Part shown: positions 32,098 through 41,225 of the stretch, in pieces
Position numbering within the stretch: the first letter of the stretch is position 1
Layout: each line of letters starts with the position of its first letter
Assembly (NCBI GenBank): GCA_019670725.1
Contig: AP024629.1
Location: 1,860,001-1,924,000 of the forward strand
Source of the DNA: Alphaproteobacteria bacterium SO-S41
Lineage (GTDB): Bacteria > Pseudomonadota > Alphaproteobacteria > Micropepsales > Micropepsaceae
Direction: 5' to 3'
Length of the DNA: 64,000 nucleotides
Position numbers and translations under genes: made by a program
The notes under the pieces: model-generated
The model's database searches: none
Told to the model about the DNA's origin: nothing
The model's input: the letters and a program-made list of their open reading frames with translations, nothing else

Positions 32098-32433
32098 TTA
32101 GCGCTTCGCCCAGGTTTCCGACCATTCGATGAGCGGCCAGAGGGCATCGAGCAGCGTGGTGCCGTGATGGGTGAGGGCGTAGCCGTCGTCCGCCGCATCC
32201 ACGATGGCGGCCTCGCGGAGTTCGGCGAGGCGGGTGTTGAGGACGCTGGGGGCGATGGCGCCGCAGGCCGCCTGGAGCGCGCGGAAGGTGAGCGGGCCGC
32301 TGCGCAGCTCCCAGAGGATGCGCAGCGTCCAGCGGCGGCCGAACAGGTCCAGCGCCGCCATGATCGGCTTGCCGGTGGTGGAGCCGCGGACCTTGCGGCC
32401 AGGGAGGGGTGTGGCTTGTGCTATCTTTTTCAT
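32098..32433 (-). CDS. HxlR-family winged-helix regulator
   Basis: The 111-residue protein has the HxlR core: ALDLFGRRWTLRILWELRSG, RALQAACGAIAPSVLNTRLA (recognition helix) and YALTHHGTTLLDALWPLIEW. The usual N-terminal Cys of redox-sensing HxlR/HypR members is absent; the segment reads MKKIAQATPLPGRKVRG. It is divergent from the carboxymuconolactone-decarboxylase-like gene, and two copies of GCTAT-N7-ATAGC lie between them, one of which includes the start codon. Regulation of the neighbour and itself is likely. Confidence 0.9.
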   Translation of the reverse strand: MKKIAQATPLPGRKVRGSTTGKPIMAALDLFGRRWTLRILWELRSGPLTFRALQAACGAIAPSVLNTRLAELREAAIVDAADDGYALTHHGTTLLDALWPLIEWSETWAKR

Positions 32434-32470
32434 AGCGTCTTTGGTTTGGTCATGCTATGGAATTCATAGC
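32420..32470. promoter_or_regulatory. Paired HxlR operators GCTAT-N7-ATAGC
   Basis: Site 1: GCTAT (32420-32424), CTTTTTC, ATAGC (32432-32436), overlapping the HxlR ATG. Site 2: GCTAT (32454-32458), GGAATTC, ATAGC (32466-32470), extended to CATGCTATG / CATAGCATG. The centres are 34 bp apart. Matched arm and spacer length in the divergent region is strong internal evidence for a dimer-bound pair of operators. Confidence 0.65.
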
Positions 32471-32475
32471 ATGAG

Positions 32476-33040
32476 ATGGAGAGCCACGCCATGACGCCAC
32501 GCATCGCCCCCTTGGAGCCGCCTTATCCACCCGCAGCGCAGGCGGCGTTCGACGCGATCATGCCCAAGGGCGTGGCGCCGCTGACGCTGTTCACGACGCT
32601 GGCGCGGTCGGAGCGGGTCTATGGGAAGTTCCGGGCGGGCGGCTTGCTGGACAAAGGCACGATCACGTTGCGCGAGCGGGAGATTCATGATCGACCGGAC
32701 CTGCGCGCGGACGGACAATGAATATGAGTGGGGCGTACATGTCGCGTTCTTCGCGGAGCGCGCGGGGCTGGGTGCGGCCGAAATCGAGGCGCTGGCGAAG
32801 GGCGGCTGGGACGATGCGGTCTGGACGGCGGCGGAGCAGGCGATCCTGCGGCTGGCCGATGAACTGCATGACACGGCGGCGATTTCGGAGGCGGCGTGGG
32901 AGGATCTGCGCGCGCATTTCGACGAGGCGCAGGTTCTGGAGCTGATCGCGCTCGCCGGGTTCTACCGGACCGTCGCCTATTACTGTAACGGGCTGAAGCT
33001 GCCGCTGGAGAGCTACGGCGCGGCGTTGCCCACAGCCTGA
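32476..33040 (+). pseudogene. Carboxymuconolactone decarboxylase/AhpD-like gene with a frameshift
   Basis: Two overlapping frames make up one protein. The first (from ATG 32476 or 32491) reads to LREREI near 32690; it then runs out of frame and stops at 32721. The second frame continues IDRTCARTDNEYEWGVHVAF to 33040. Removing one base near 32687-32690 (GAGATTCATGATC to GAGATTATGATC) restores a continuous AhpD/CMD-like protein of about 185 residues with the family motif RTCARTDNEYEWGVH. The Cys of the family's C-x2-C active site is only partly matched (C-A-R-T), so peroxidase activity is doubtful. It may be a true mutation or an assembly error. Confidence 0.75.
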
Positions 33041-33049
33041 TGATCACGC

Positions 33050-33098
33050 GCCCCCTTCGCCCCTCGGGGCACGTCCCCCGTAAGCACGGGGGAAGATA
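33050..33098 (+). repeat. Family C palindromic repeat, copy 4
   Basis: CCCCCTTCGCCCCTCGGGGC, then CGTCCCCCGTAAGCACGGGG and GAAG, directly downstream of the frameshifted gene. The stem has one mismatch relative to the other copies. Confidence 0.72.
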
Positions 33099-33191
33099 AG
33101 AGGCGGCGAAGCTTATCGGCGCATATCCGTCTTGTGCATGACACGCGAGTTTCGTTCTCTCGTCGTGCGGTGACGCCGGGGGGCGAGTCGG

Positions 33192-34583
33192 ATGAATCAC
33201 GTCGATATGCTGGTGATCGGCAGCGGGCCGGCGGGGCGGCGGGCAGCCGTGCAGTCGGCGAAGCTCGGCAAGTCCGTGCTGGTGGTCGATCGCGGCAAGC
33301 GGCTGGGCGGGGTATCGGTGCATACGGGCACCATTCCGTCGAAGACCTTGCGCGAGACGGTGCTCAACCTGAGCGGATGGCGCGAGCGCGGCTTCTACGG
33401 CCGCGGCTACCGCGTGAAGCAGCACATCTCGTCGGGCGACCTCGTTGAGCGGCTGAAGAAGACGCTCGATCACGAGGTCGAGGTGCTGCAGCACCAGTTC
33501 ATGCGGAACATGGTGGAAAGCGTCTTCGCCAGCGCGACGTTCCTGGGTCCCAATCGCGTGCAGCTCACCACCGAGGCCGAAGAGGTGAGCGAGGTCGCGT
33601 TCGACCATGCGCTGATCGCGGTCGGCACGCATCCCTATCGCCCCGCCCATGTGCCATTCGACGGCAAGCGGATCTTCGACAGCGACGAGATCCTGGAGCT
33701 GGAACACCTGCCGCGCACGCTCACCGTGATCGGCGGCGGGGTGATCGGGGTGGAGTATGCGACGATCTTCTCGGCGCTCGACGTGCCGGTGACGCTGATC
33801 GAGCCGCGCGACGAGATCCTGGAATTCGTCGACCGCGAGATCGTCGACGATTTCATCCATCAGATGCGCGATCGCGGCATGACGATCCGCCTGGGCGGGG
33901 CGATCAAGGAGATCGTCTCCAAGCCCGACTGCGCCGAGGTGACGCTGGCCGACGGCCGACGGGTGCGATCGGAGATGCTGCTCTATGCGGCGGGGCGGTC
34001 GGGCAATATCGCTGGGCTGGGCCTGGACGCGCTGGGGCTGGACGCCGACAGCCGCGGGCGGCTGAAGGTCGATCCGCACACCTATCAGACCGCCGTGCCG
34101 CACATCTATGCGGCGGGCGACGTGATCGGTTTTCCGAGCCTCGCTTCGACCTCGATGGAGCAGGGGCGCGTCGCGGCGTGCCACGCTTTCGGCATGAAGT
34201 TGCCGCCGTCGCCGGAGACCTTTCCCTATGGCATCTATTCGGTGCCGGAGATTTCGACGGTCGGCCAGTCCGAGGAAGAGGTCAGGGCCAGCGGCGTCGC
34301 TTACGAATGCGGCATCGCGCGATTCCGCGAGACCTCGCGCGGCCACATCATGGGCGTCAATTCGGGGTTCCTGAAACTGATCTTCGCACTGGAGACGCGG
34401 CGCCTGCTGGGTGCGCATATCGTCGGCGAGGGCGCGACGGAGCTGATCCATATCGGGCAGGCGGTGATCAACCTGCACGGCACGGTCGATTTCTTCGTCG
34501 AGAACACCTTCAACTATCCGACGCTCGCCGAGGGCTACAAGATCGCCGGGCTGGATGCGTGGAACCGGATGGGGCAGGTCTGA
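33192..34583 (+). CDS. sthA: Soluble (Si-specific) NAD(P)+ transhydrogenase
   Basis: The 463-residue flavoprotein belongs to the disulfide-reductase fold (FAD motif GSGPAGRRAA at 10-19, NAD motif VIGGGVIGVEYA near 178-189, dimer domain at the C-terminus). The place of the redox disulfide reads GGVSVHTGTIPSKTLRET, with no CxxxxC, which is diagnostic of SthA. It interconverts NADPH and NADH and helps balance pyridine nucleotides. Start ATG 33192 with the sequence MNHVDMLVIGSGPAG. Length and C-terminus match the family. Confidence 0.95.
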   Translation: MNHVDMLVIGSGPAGRRAAVQSAKLGKSVLVVDRGKRLGGVSVHTGTIPSKTLRETVLNLSGWRERGFYGRGYRVKQHISSGDLVERLKKTLDHEVEVLQHQFMRNMVESVFASATFLGPNRVQLTTEAEEVSEVAFDHALIAVGTHPYRPAHVPFDGKRIFDSDEILELEHLPRTLTVIGGGVIGVEYATIFSALDVPVTLIEPRDEILEFVDREIVDDFIHQMRDRGMTIRLGGAIKEIVSKPDCAEVTLADGRRVRSEMLLYAAGRSGNIAGLGLDALGLDADSRGRLKVDPHTYQTAVPHIYAAGDVIGFPSLASTSMEQGRVAACHAFGMKLPPSPETFPYGIYSVPEISTVGQSEEEVRASGVAYECGIARFRETSRGHIMGVNSGFLKLIFALETRRLLGAHIVGEGATELIHIGQAVINLHGTVDFFVENTFNYPTLAEGYKIAGLDAWNRMGQV

Positions 34584-34615
34584 CGGGACCTGCGCGGTTG
34601 TGCTAGGGTAGCGTC

Positions 34616-35152
34616 ATGCGCGCGCTCTCCCGGTTCTTCTGGACAACACTGGCGGTCATCTTCCTGATCGAGGCGTGGCTGTGGTCGCATCTGGAGCCGC
34701 TGGTGGCGGCTGTGGTGCGTGCCATTCCGCTGGCGCGCGTGAAGGCGGCGATCGCGGCGGGAGTGAACCGCCTGCCGCCCTTTCTGGTGCTGTTCGTCTT
34801 CCTGATCCCGATGGCGGTGCTGTTCCCGTTCAAGCTGGCGGCGCTGTGGTTCCTCGCCAACGGGCAGATCGTGCTGGGCGTCGCCACCTTCGTGCTGGCG
34901 AAACTGGTGGGCGTCGCGGTGGCGGCGTTCCTGTTCGAGACCTGCAAGCCGAAGCTGATGCAGATGGCATGGTTCGCGCGGTTCTATGCCTGGTTCGTCA
35001 GGGTGTGGACCTGGGCGCATGGACTGGTCGATCCCATCAAGGCACGGATCAAGGGCTGGATGGCGCGGTTGCGCGGCAAGGCCCGCAGCGGCTTCGCCCG
35101 GCGCTTCGCCTGGCTGCGCGGCCGGGCGCGGCGGCGGGACGAAGCGGTTTAG
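34616..35152 (+). CDS. Conserved membrane protein, unknown function
   Basis: The 178-residue protein begins with a hydrophobic segment (about 9-25, FFWTTLAVIFLIEAWLW). Two further hydrophobic helices (about 53-75 and 84-107) follow, and a strongly basic C-terminal tail (about 135-178, rich in Arg/Lys). No domain is recognised. The tail suggests a cytoplasmic, nucleic-acid- or lipid-facing end. The gene lies 32 bp after sthA on the same strand and is followed by a terminator at 35160-35200. Confidence 0.82.
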   Translation: MRALSRFFWTTLAVIFLIEAWLWSHLEPLVAAVVRAIPLARVKAAIAAGVNRLPPFLVLFVFLIPMAVLFPFKLAALWFLANGQIVLGVATFVLAKLVGVAVAAFLFETCKPKLMQMAWFARFYAWFVRVWTWAHGLVDPIKARIKGWMARLRGKARSGFARRFAWLRGRARRRDEAV

Positions 35153-35159
35153 CCAAAGG

Positions 35160-35200
35160 AAAAGGGCCGGGGCTTTCGCCGCCGGCCCTTTTCAAATTTT
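35160..35200. terminator. Bidirectional intrinsic terminator
   Basis: AAAAGGGCCGG (35160-35170) pairs with CCGGCCCTTTT (35182-35192), a perfect 11-bp stem with an 11-nt loop that itself can pair partly. A-rich and T-rich flanks exist on both sides, so it can stop transcripts from the left gene and from the microprotein gene on the minus strand. Confidence 0.8.
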
Positions 35201-35213
35201 TGGGTCTGCCTCT

Positions 35214-35285
35214 TTAGAGGAAAAACAGAATGGCCCCGAGGAAGAGGAAGACTGCACCCGTGGTCAACGCACCGACCTGTTGCAT
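35214..35285 (-). CDS. Predicted 23-residue single-span membrane microprotein
   Basis: An ATG at 35285 preceded by GGGAGAG (5-bp spacing) opens a 24-codon frame ending in TAA at 35214, just before the bidirectional terminator. The product starts MQQVGALTTG and continues with about 13 almost purely hydrophobic residues (AVFLFLGAILFFL), enough for one membrane helix. No homologue is recognised. The combination of a good ribosome site, all-hydrophobic coding and a dedicated terminator makes it a plausible small gene, but this is inference. Confidence 0.5.
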   Translation of the reverse strand: MQQVGALTTGAVFLFLGAILFFL

Positions 35286-35478
35286 GTGAACTCTCCCTGA
35301 ACAGCTACGGCCTTAACTGTGGCCGGAAAGCGACAAATCACCAAATCAAAACGATTCCGCACTGCAACCGGTTCCGCAACTTTGTTGCCGTAACGGAAGC
35401 GTTCGTGTCGTCGGACACCCCGTACATAGGCGAGAAGTTGCGGGGGAGCGATAAGCCGGACTTATGTCTCGCTTTACC

Positions 35479-36171
35479 CTACCAGCGCTGCGGCGAGCCG
35501 TCGTAGTCGATGAGCTTGCCCGAATCGGCCGGGGTCAGCCGGTCGATGGCGGCGCGCATGGCCCCGATGCTCTGTTCCGGCGACAGCGGGGCGCCGGGGC
35601 CGCCCATGTCGGTCCGCACCCAGCCGGGGCTGACGGGGACGGCGATGATGCCGTCGGACCGCCAGTCCTGCGCGAGGGTCGAGACCAGCTTGTTCACCGC
35701 CGCCTTCGAGGTGCGATAGGCGAGCTGGCCGCCGCCCTTGTCGGCGTTCGAGCCCATGCCCGAGGTGATCGCGATGAAGCGCTTGCCCGTGCCCGCGGCG
35801 AGGCCGTCATGCACGATGGACGCGATGCGCAGGACGCTGAGCGTATTCGTCGCGAAGAGGTCGAGCCAGGCAGAGTAGTCCATGTCGCGCCAGGTTTGGT
35901 GGTCGCCGCCATAGGAGCCGGCATTGGCGATGACGATGTCGAGCGGGTGGCCCTTGAGGACCGCCTTCAGCGCCTGAACCGAGGTGTCGTCGGTGACGTC
36001 GAGGGGATGCAGCGTGACGCGGCCGTTCGCGCCCGCGGCGATCGCGCTGAGGGCGTCGGCATCGGCGGGCGTGCGGCAGGCCGCGAAGACGCGGGCGCCG
36101 GCGGCGGCATATTGGCGGACGAATTCAAGACCGAGGCCGCGATTGGCTCCGGTGATCAGAACGGACGTCAT
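35479..36171 (-). CDS. Short-chain dehydrogenase/reductase
   Basis: The 230-residue SDR has TGANRGLGLEFVRQY (GxxxGxG cofactor motif), IVIANAG (NNAG-like), the catalytic Ser in AITSGMGSN and the Tyr-x3-Lys motif AYRTSKAAV. SPGWVRTDMGG follows. It resembles the sniffer/CsgA-like SDR branch, NADP-dependent with unknown carbonyl substrate. ATG 36171 begins with MTSVLITGANRGLG. It is upstream on the minus strand of the oxoprolinase gene's 3' end region. Confidence 0.92.
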   Translation of the reverse strand: MTSVLITGANRGLGLEFVRQYAAAGARVFAACRTPADADALSAIAAGANGRVTLHPLDVTDDTSVQALKAVLKGHPLDIVIANAGSYGGDHQTWRDMDYSAWLDLFATNTLSVLRIASIVHDGLAAGTGKRFIAITSGMGSNADKGGGQLAYRTSKAAVNKLVSTLAQDWRSDGIIAVPVSPGWVRTDMGGPGAPLSPEQSIGAMRAAIDRLTPADSGKLIDYDGSPQRW

Positions 36172-36256
36172 AGGCGCCTCCTCGGCCGCCGCATCGGTGC
36201 GGCGGGGGTTATGTAGGCAGCCTCAGAGCCAGCGCAAACGGGCGGGGCGCGAAAGG

Positions 36257-39200
36257 CTAAGCCGCGCCGTAGCCGCCGCCGCCGGGGGTTTCGATGAGGA
36301 TGGCATCGCCGGCGGCCATTTCGGTCTGGTCCGCCCCGCCGAGCGGCGCGCGCGTGCCGTCGGCGCGGAGGACGGTGTTGCGGCCCATGGCGGCGTCGCC
36401 GCCGCCGGCGAGGCCGAAGGGGGCGGTTTCGCGCCGGGTGGCGAGGATCGAGCAGGTCATCGGGGCGCGGAAGGTGATGCGGCGCGCGACGCCGTCGCCG
36501 CCCTTATGCGCGCCCGTGCCGCCGGAGCCGCGGCGGATGGCGAAGCTGTCGACCAGGACCGGGAAACGCTGTTCGAGGATTTCGGGATCGGTCAAGCGCG
36601 AGTTGGTCATGTGGGTGTGGACAGCGGAGGCGCCGTCGAAATCCGGCCCCGCGCCGGCGCCGCCGCAGATCGTCTCGTAATACTGGTAGCGCGCGTCGCC
36701 GAAGGTGAGGTTGTTCATCGTGCCCTGGCTGGCGGCGATGACGCCCATCGCGCCGAAGATAGCGTCGGTGACGGCCTGGCTGGTTTCGACATTGCCCGCG
36801 ACGACCGCGGCGGGATAGCGGGGTGCGAGCATCGAGCCGGCGGGGATATGGATGTCGAGCGGGCGGAGGCAGCCGGCATTCAGCGGGATGTCGTCGTCGG
36901 CGAGGCAGCGGAAGCAATAGAGGACGGCGGCCTTGGTGACGCTGGAGGGGGCGTTGAAATTGTTGGGCTGCTGCTCTGAGGTGCCGGCGAAGTCGATGCG
37001 GGCGGAACGGGCGACGGGGTCGACATCGATCGTCACACGGATGGTTGCGCCGCCGTCCATGGGGACTTCGAAACTGCCGGGCTTGAGGGCCGCGATGGCC
37101 TGGCGGACGACGGCTTCGGCATTGTCCTGAACGTGGCCCATATAGGCCTTCACGACGGCGAGCCCGTATTGCGCAGTCATGCGGTGGAGTTCGTCGGCGC
37201 CCTTGGTGCAGGCGGCGATCTGGGCCTTGAGGTCGGCGACGTTCTGGTCGGGGTTGCGCGAGGGATGCTTGCCCGCGCCGAGGAGGACGCGCAGGCCGGC
37301 TTCGTCGAACTGGCCGGCATGGACGATCTGGACGGCGTCGAGCAGGACGCCCTCGTCTTCGACGCTGCGCGAGAAGGGCGGCATGGAGCCGGGGGCGATG
37401 CCGCCGATATCGGCATGGTGGCCGCGGGCGGCGCAGAAGAAGCGCGGGGTCGTGTCGCCGTCGCCGAAGACGGGCATGACGACCGTGACGTCCGGCAGGT
37501 GTGTGCCGCCGGCATAGGGGGCGTTGAGGGCGAAGGCGTCGCCCGGCTGCATGTCCGGGTGGCGCGCGCGCACGGCTTCGACGCTGTCGCCCATGCTGCC
37601 CAGATGCACCGGCATGTGCGGCGCGTTGGCGATGAGCGCGGCGTCGGCATCGTAGATGGCGCAGGAGAAATCGAGCCGCTCCTTGATGTTCACGGAGGCC
37701 GCGGTCTTTTCCAGCGTCAGGCCCATTTGCTCGGCGATGGACATGAAGAGGTTGTTGAAGATTTCCAGCATCACCGGATCGGCCGCGGTGCCGGCGACCG
37801 CGCGATGCGGGCGGGCGGCGATGCGGCGGAGGATGACTTCGCCGCCGGGGGCGATCTCGGCGCGCCAGCCGGGTTCGATGACGACGGTCTGGTTCGGTTC
37901 GATGAGGAGGGCGGGGCCAGGCAAGTTCTGGCCGTGCCCGAGCTGTTCGCGGCGGTGGACGGGGGCGTCGTGGAAGGCACCGTCCATGAAGAGGCGCGTG
38001 GTGGCCGAGGGCGCGGGCAAGGGGGCGGTAGTGGGCGTGGCCGTGACGTGCGGTTGGGTCGCGCCGCCTCCGCTGGCTTCGGCCTGGAGCGAGTCCACGA
38101 CGAGGCCGCGGCCCTCGAAGCCGAACCCGAAGCGCTTGGTGTGCGCGGCGGTGAAGGCGGCGCGCATCTCGTCCAGCGCGCCGAACGGGATTTCGAGCGT
38201 GGTGTCGGTGCCGTCATAGCGGATCTGCGCGGCGAGGGTGGTGTGGATGGAAGGTGCGTCCTTCGAGACGCCGCTGCGCGGCTCCTCAGGATGAGGAGCG
38301 TGGGGGTTTAGTTGGGCTTCCAGCTCTGCGTGCGTTTCGGCGGCCAGTTGCTGGGCGATGATGTGAAGGTCGTCCATCGCGTCAAAGGTCAGCGGCGTGC
38401 CGACGGCGCGTTGTTTGAAGGCGCGCAGTTTCGCGAGTCCGATGCCGTAGGCGGAGAGGAGGCCCGAGAAAGGGTGGATCAGCACGGTCTCCATGCCCAG
38501 CGCGTCGGCGACGAGGCAAGCATGCTGGCCGCCCGCGCCGCCGAAGCAGTTGAGCGCATAGGCGGTGATATTGTAGCCGCGGGCGACGGAGATCTTCTTC
38601 ACCGCATTCGCCATGTTGGCGACGGCGATGGCGACGAAGCCTTCGGCGATGTCTTCGGCGGGCTTGCCGATCTGCGCGGCAAGGTCGGCGAAGGCGGTGC
38701 GGACGGCGTCGGCGTCGAGCGGTTCGTTCTCGGCGGGTCCGAAGATGGCGGGGAAGAAAGCGGGCTGGAGCTTGCCCAGCATGACATTCGCGTCGGTGAC
38801 GGTGAGCGGGCCGCCGCGGCGATAGGCCTTCGGCCCCGGATTGGCGCCGGCGCTGTCGGGGCCAACGCGCATGCGCAGGCCGTCGTAATGTAGGATCGAG
38901 CCGCCGCCGGCCGCGACGGTGTGGATCAGCATCATCGGCGCGCGCAGGCGGACGCCGGCGACCATAGTTTCCTGCTCGCGTTCGTACTGGCCGTCGAAGT
39001 GGCAGACATCGGTGGACGTGCCGCCCATGTCGAAGCCGATGATCTTGTCGAAACCCGCGGCGCGTCCGCTCTCCGCCGCGCCGACCACGCCGCCCGCGGG
39101 GCCGGAGAGGACGGCGTCCTTGCCTTGAAAGCGCGCGGCGTCGGTGAGGCCGCCGGAGGACTGCATGAAGTGGAGTTTCGCGTCGGCGCCGAGGCCGGCG

Positions 39201-39886
39201 CGCACGCGGCCGACGTAACGGCCGAGGACGGGGGAGAGATAGGCGTCGACCACTGTGGTGTCGCCGCGCGAGACGAATTTCTGCAGCGGGGAGACTTCGT
39301 GGCTGACGCTGACCTGCGTGAAGCCGAGCGCGCGGGCGATGGCGGCGGCGCGGGCTTCGTGGGCGGGATAGCGGTAGCCGTGCAGGAGGCAGATGGCGCA
39401 GGCGGTGAGGCCACCGGCGCGGGCGGCGGTGAGCGCGGTGGTCAGGGCGGCTTCGTCGAGCGGGGCGAGGATTTCGCCTTCGGCGGTGACGCGCTCACCG
39501 GCCTCGATGACGCTATCATAGAGCATGTCCGGCAAGTCGATCCGGCGAACGAACAGCTTGGGGCGGTTCTGGTAGCCGATGCGAAGCTGGTCGGCGAAGC
39601 CGCGCGTGACGACAAGGACCAGCGGCTCGCCCTCGCGCTCGAGCAGCGCGTTGGTGGCGACGGTGGTGCCCATCTTCACGGCGTCGATGCGGTCGGCGGG
39701 GACGGGGGCGCCGGGCGCGAGGGCAAGAGCGCGGCGGATGCCTTCGACGGCGGCGTCCGGATAGCGCTCGGGGTTTTCGGAGAGCAGCTTGGTGGCGCTG
39801 AGCGCCCCGTCCGGCGCGCGGGCAATGACGTCGGTGAACGTGCCGCCGCGATCGATCCAGAACTGCCAGGTGTCAGAGGTCATCAT
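36257..39886 (-). CDS. Hydantoinase/5-oxoprolinase family protein (HyuA-HyuB fusion)
   Basis: A 1209-residue ATP-dependent amide hydrolase. An N-terminal HyuA-type half (about 1-690, [18 protein letters not shown], actin-like ATPase motifs [11 protein letters not shown]) is joined to a HyuB half (about 705-1205, [18 protein letters not shown], ...TPGGGGYG). Members hydrolyse 5-oxoproline or hydantoins using ATP. Unusually, residues about 531-545 ([13 protein letters not shown]) derive from a family A repeat at 38253-38300. The frame stays open, so the gene may still be functional. The insert lies near the domain boundary of HyuA and may be tolerated as a loop. Confidence 0.93.
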   Translation of the reverse strand: MMTSDTWQFWIDRGGTFTDVIARAPDGALSATKLLSENPERYPDAAVEGIRRALALAPGAPVPADRIDAVKMGTTVATNALLEREGEPLVLVVTRGFADQLRIGYQNRPKLFVRRIDLPDMLYDSVIEAGERVTAEGEILAPLDEAALTTALTAARAGGLTACAICLLHGYRYPAHEARAAAIARALGFTQVSVSHEVSPLQKFVSRGDTTVVDAYLSPVLGRYVGRVRAGLGADAKLHFMQSSGGLTDAARFQGKDAVLSGPAGGVVGAAESGRAAGFDKIIGFDMGGTSTDVCHFDGQYEREQETMVAGVRLRAPMMLIHTVAAGGGSILHYDGLRMRVGPDSAGANPGPKAYRRGGPLTVTDANVMLGKLQPAFFPAIFGPAENEPLDADAVRTAFADLAAQIGKPAEDIAEGFVAIAVANMANAVKKISVARGYNITAYALNCFGGAGGQHACLVADALGMETVLIHPFSGLLSAYGIGLAKLRAFKQRAVGTPLTFDAMDDLHIIAQQLAAETHAELEAQLNPHAPHPEEPRSGVSKDAPSIHTTLAAQIRYDGTDTTLEIPFGALDEMRAAFTAAHTKRFGFGFEGRGLVVDSLQAEASGGGATQPHVTATPTTAPLPAPSATTRLFMDGAFHDAPVHRREQLGHGQNLPGPALLIEPNQTVVIEPGWRAEIAPGGEVILRRIAARPHRAVAGTAADPVMLEIFNNLFMSIAEQMGLTLEKTAASVNIKERLDFSCAIYDADAALIANAPHMPVHLGSMGDSVEAVRARHPDMQPGDAFALNAPYAGGTHLPDVTVVMPVFGDGDTTPRFFCAARGHHADIGGIAPGSMPPFSRSVEDEGVLLDAVQIVHAGQFDEAGLRVLLGAGKHPSRNPDQNVADLKAQIAACTKGADELHRMTAQYGLAVVKAYMGHVQDNAEAVVRQAIAALKPGSFEVPMDGGATIRVTIDVDPVARSARIDFAGTSEQQPNNFNAPSSVTKAAVLYCFRCLADDDIPLNAGCLRPLDIHIPAGSMLAPRYPAAVVAGNVETSQAVTDAIFGAMGVIAASQGTMNNLTFGDARYQYYETICGGAGAGPDFDGASAVHTHMTNSRLTDPEILEQRFPVLVDSFAIRRGSGGTGAHKGGDGVARRITFRAPMTCSILATRRETAPFGLAGGGDAAMGRNTVLRADGTRAPLGGADQTEMAAGDAILIETPGGGGYGAA
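38253..38300 (+). repeat. Partial family A repeat inside the oxoprolinase gene
   Basis: GTGCGTCCTTCGAGACG and GCTCCTCAGGATGAGGAG match, in reverse complement, the first ~45 bp of the family A elements at 42635 and 15588. It is in frame and adds about 15 codons to the minus-strand gene. Confidence 0.8.
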
Positions 39887-39932
39887 GGGAAAATGTCATG
39901 GCGGCAGGTGCGGTGCCACGCCTTTCCTGCTT

Positions 39933-39995
39933 GTCATGCCCGCGCGGGCGGGCATCCATGTGCGGCTGCTGGATGCCCGCCTGCGCGGGCATGAC
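39933..39995 (+). repeat. Family B-type palindrome
   Basis: GTCATGCCCGCGCGGGCGGG near the left end and GCCCGCCTGCGCGGGCATGAC at the right end form a near-perfect inverted repeat around GCATCCATG...CTGGATGC. It lies in the divergent region between the oxoprolinase and the dienelactone hydrolase genes. Confidence 0.75.
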
Positions 39996-40028
39996 GGAAA
40001 GCTGGAATGAGCGGGAAGGAAATACGCC

Positions 40029-40766
40029 ATGCAGAAGACTGCGGTCGAGATCGAGACGCCGGATGGGGTGGCGGATGGGTATGTGTTCACACCGAAGGGC
40101 GAGGGGCCGTTTCCGGGGGTGATTTTCCTGGTCGATATCGGCGGTATCCGTGAGGCCAATCTCGGCATGGCCGAGCGGCTGGCGGGCGAAGGGTTCGTGG
40201 TGGCGATGCCGAACCCGTTCTATCGCACCGGGCGGGGGCAGGTGCTCGACTTCGGGGCGCCGCGCGAAGAACTGATGAAGCGCTTCGGCGAACTGGCGAC
40301 GCCGCTGACCCCGCAGGCGGTGGCGAAGGACGAATCAGCGTTCGTGGATTTCCTGGAGCGGCAGGCAAAGGTGAAGCAGGGCGCCTATGGCGTCGTCGGC
40401 TATTGCTTCACCGGCGCGCATGCGATGCGCGCGGCGGCGGCGCGGCCGGACAAGATCGCGGCGGCGGCCTCGTTCCATGGCGGGCGGTTGCTCATCGACG
40501 GGCCGGACAGCCCGCATCTGCTGCTGCCCGAGATCAAGGCGCGGCTCTATTTCGGGCACGCCGTGCAGGACCAGAGCATGACCGCCGAGCAGATCCTGAA
40601 ATTCGAGGACGCGCTCGGCCAATGGGGCGGGCATTTCGCGAGCGAGACCTATGAGGGCGCGCTGCATGGCTGGACCGTTCCGGGCCGCGCGGACATCTAC
40701 AACCAGCCGCAGGCCGAGCTGGCACACGAGAAGCTGACGGCGTTTCTCCACGCGGCGTTGAAGTAG
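40029..40766 (+). CDS. Dienelactone hydrolase family protein
   Basis: The 245-residue alpha/beta hydrolase has the nucleophile motif GVVGYCFTGAHAM (Cys in the GxCxG elbow, as in dienelactone hydrolases), VIFLVDIGGIREANLG near the oxyanion side, and the C-terminal GALHGWTVPGRADIY with the catalytic His. Members open enol-lactones in aromatic-compound degradation, but many have other ester substrates. ATG 40029 follows AGGAAAT. It is convergent with the DUF1801 gene, with only 2 bp between the stop codons. Confidence 0.92.
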   Translation: MQKTAVEIETPDGVADGYVFTPKGEGPFPGVIFLVDIGGIREANLGMAERLAGEGFVVAMPNPFYRTGRGQVLDFGAPREELMKRFGELATPLTPQAVAKDESAFVDFLERQAKVKQGAYGVVGYCFTGAHAMRAAAARPDKIAAAASFHGGRLLIDGPDSPHLLLPEIKARLYFGHAVQDQSMTAEQILKFEDALGQWGGHFASETYEGALHGWTVPGRADIYNQPQAELAHEKLTAFLHAALK

Positions 40767-40768
40767 GG

Positions 40769-41146
40769 CTAGTCGGCCTTCGCCTTCGCCGCGTCGTTCA
40801 GCTCCTGCGCGCGTAGCTTCGCGATGCGGGCGATCAGCCTGGCCGGGACCGGGCGGCCCAGCGGAAATCGGATCGTGCCTTTCTCGATCTCGAAAGGTGC
40901 GAGGTCCTTCGCGCAGGCGGCGAGGATTTCGGGCGAGACGGGATAGAGCGCGTAGTGCTTTTTCCAGCCCGCGAAATACAGCATCGCGCGGCCGTTCAGC
41001 TTGTAGGTCGGGATCTTGTACGAGATCGATTCGGCCGCCTTCGGTACCGCGTTGCGGATCGCGGCGCGGACTTCGGCGAGCAAGGCGCGGACTGCATCCG
41101 TTTGGGCGGCGAGATAGGCGTCCACGGAGGATGCTGGTTCAGACAT
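40769..41146 (-). CDS. DUF1801 domain protein
   Basis: The 125-residue protein has the DUF1801/YdhG-like pattern VRAAIRNAVPKAAESISYKIPTYKLNG and MLYFAGWKKHYALYPVS, ending with FEIEKGTIRFPLGRPVP. This fold is frequent beside SRPBCC and YCII genes, but its role is unknown. ATG 41146. It is divergent from the DjlA-like gene at 41226, with about 80 bp between them. Confidence 0.88.
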   Translation of the reverse strand: MSEPASSVDAYLAAQTDAVRALLAEVRAAIRNAVPKAAESISYKIPTYKLNGRAMLYFAGWKKHYALYPVSPEILAACAKDLAPFEIEKGTIRFPLGRPVPARLIARIAKLRAQELNDAAKAKAD

Positions 41147-41225
41147 GGACGGTCCTTCACGCGGCGGTGTCGCTGGTCACGTTACATTGCATGACAGGCA
41201 GCGCCCAATCGCCTAAACAGGGTGC

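Noticed and set aside
32685-34478. 597-codon minus-strand ORF opposite sthA
   Set aside because: Antisense shadow of a gene with definite flavoprotein motifs.
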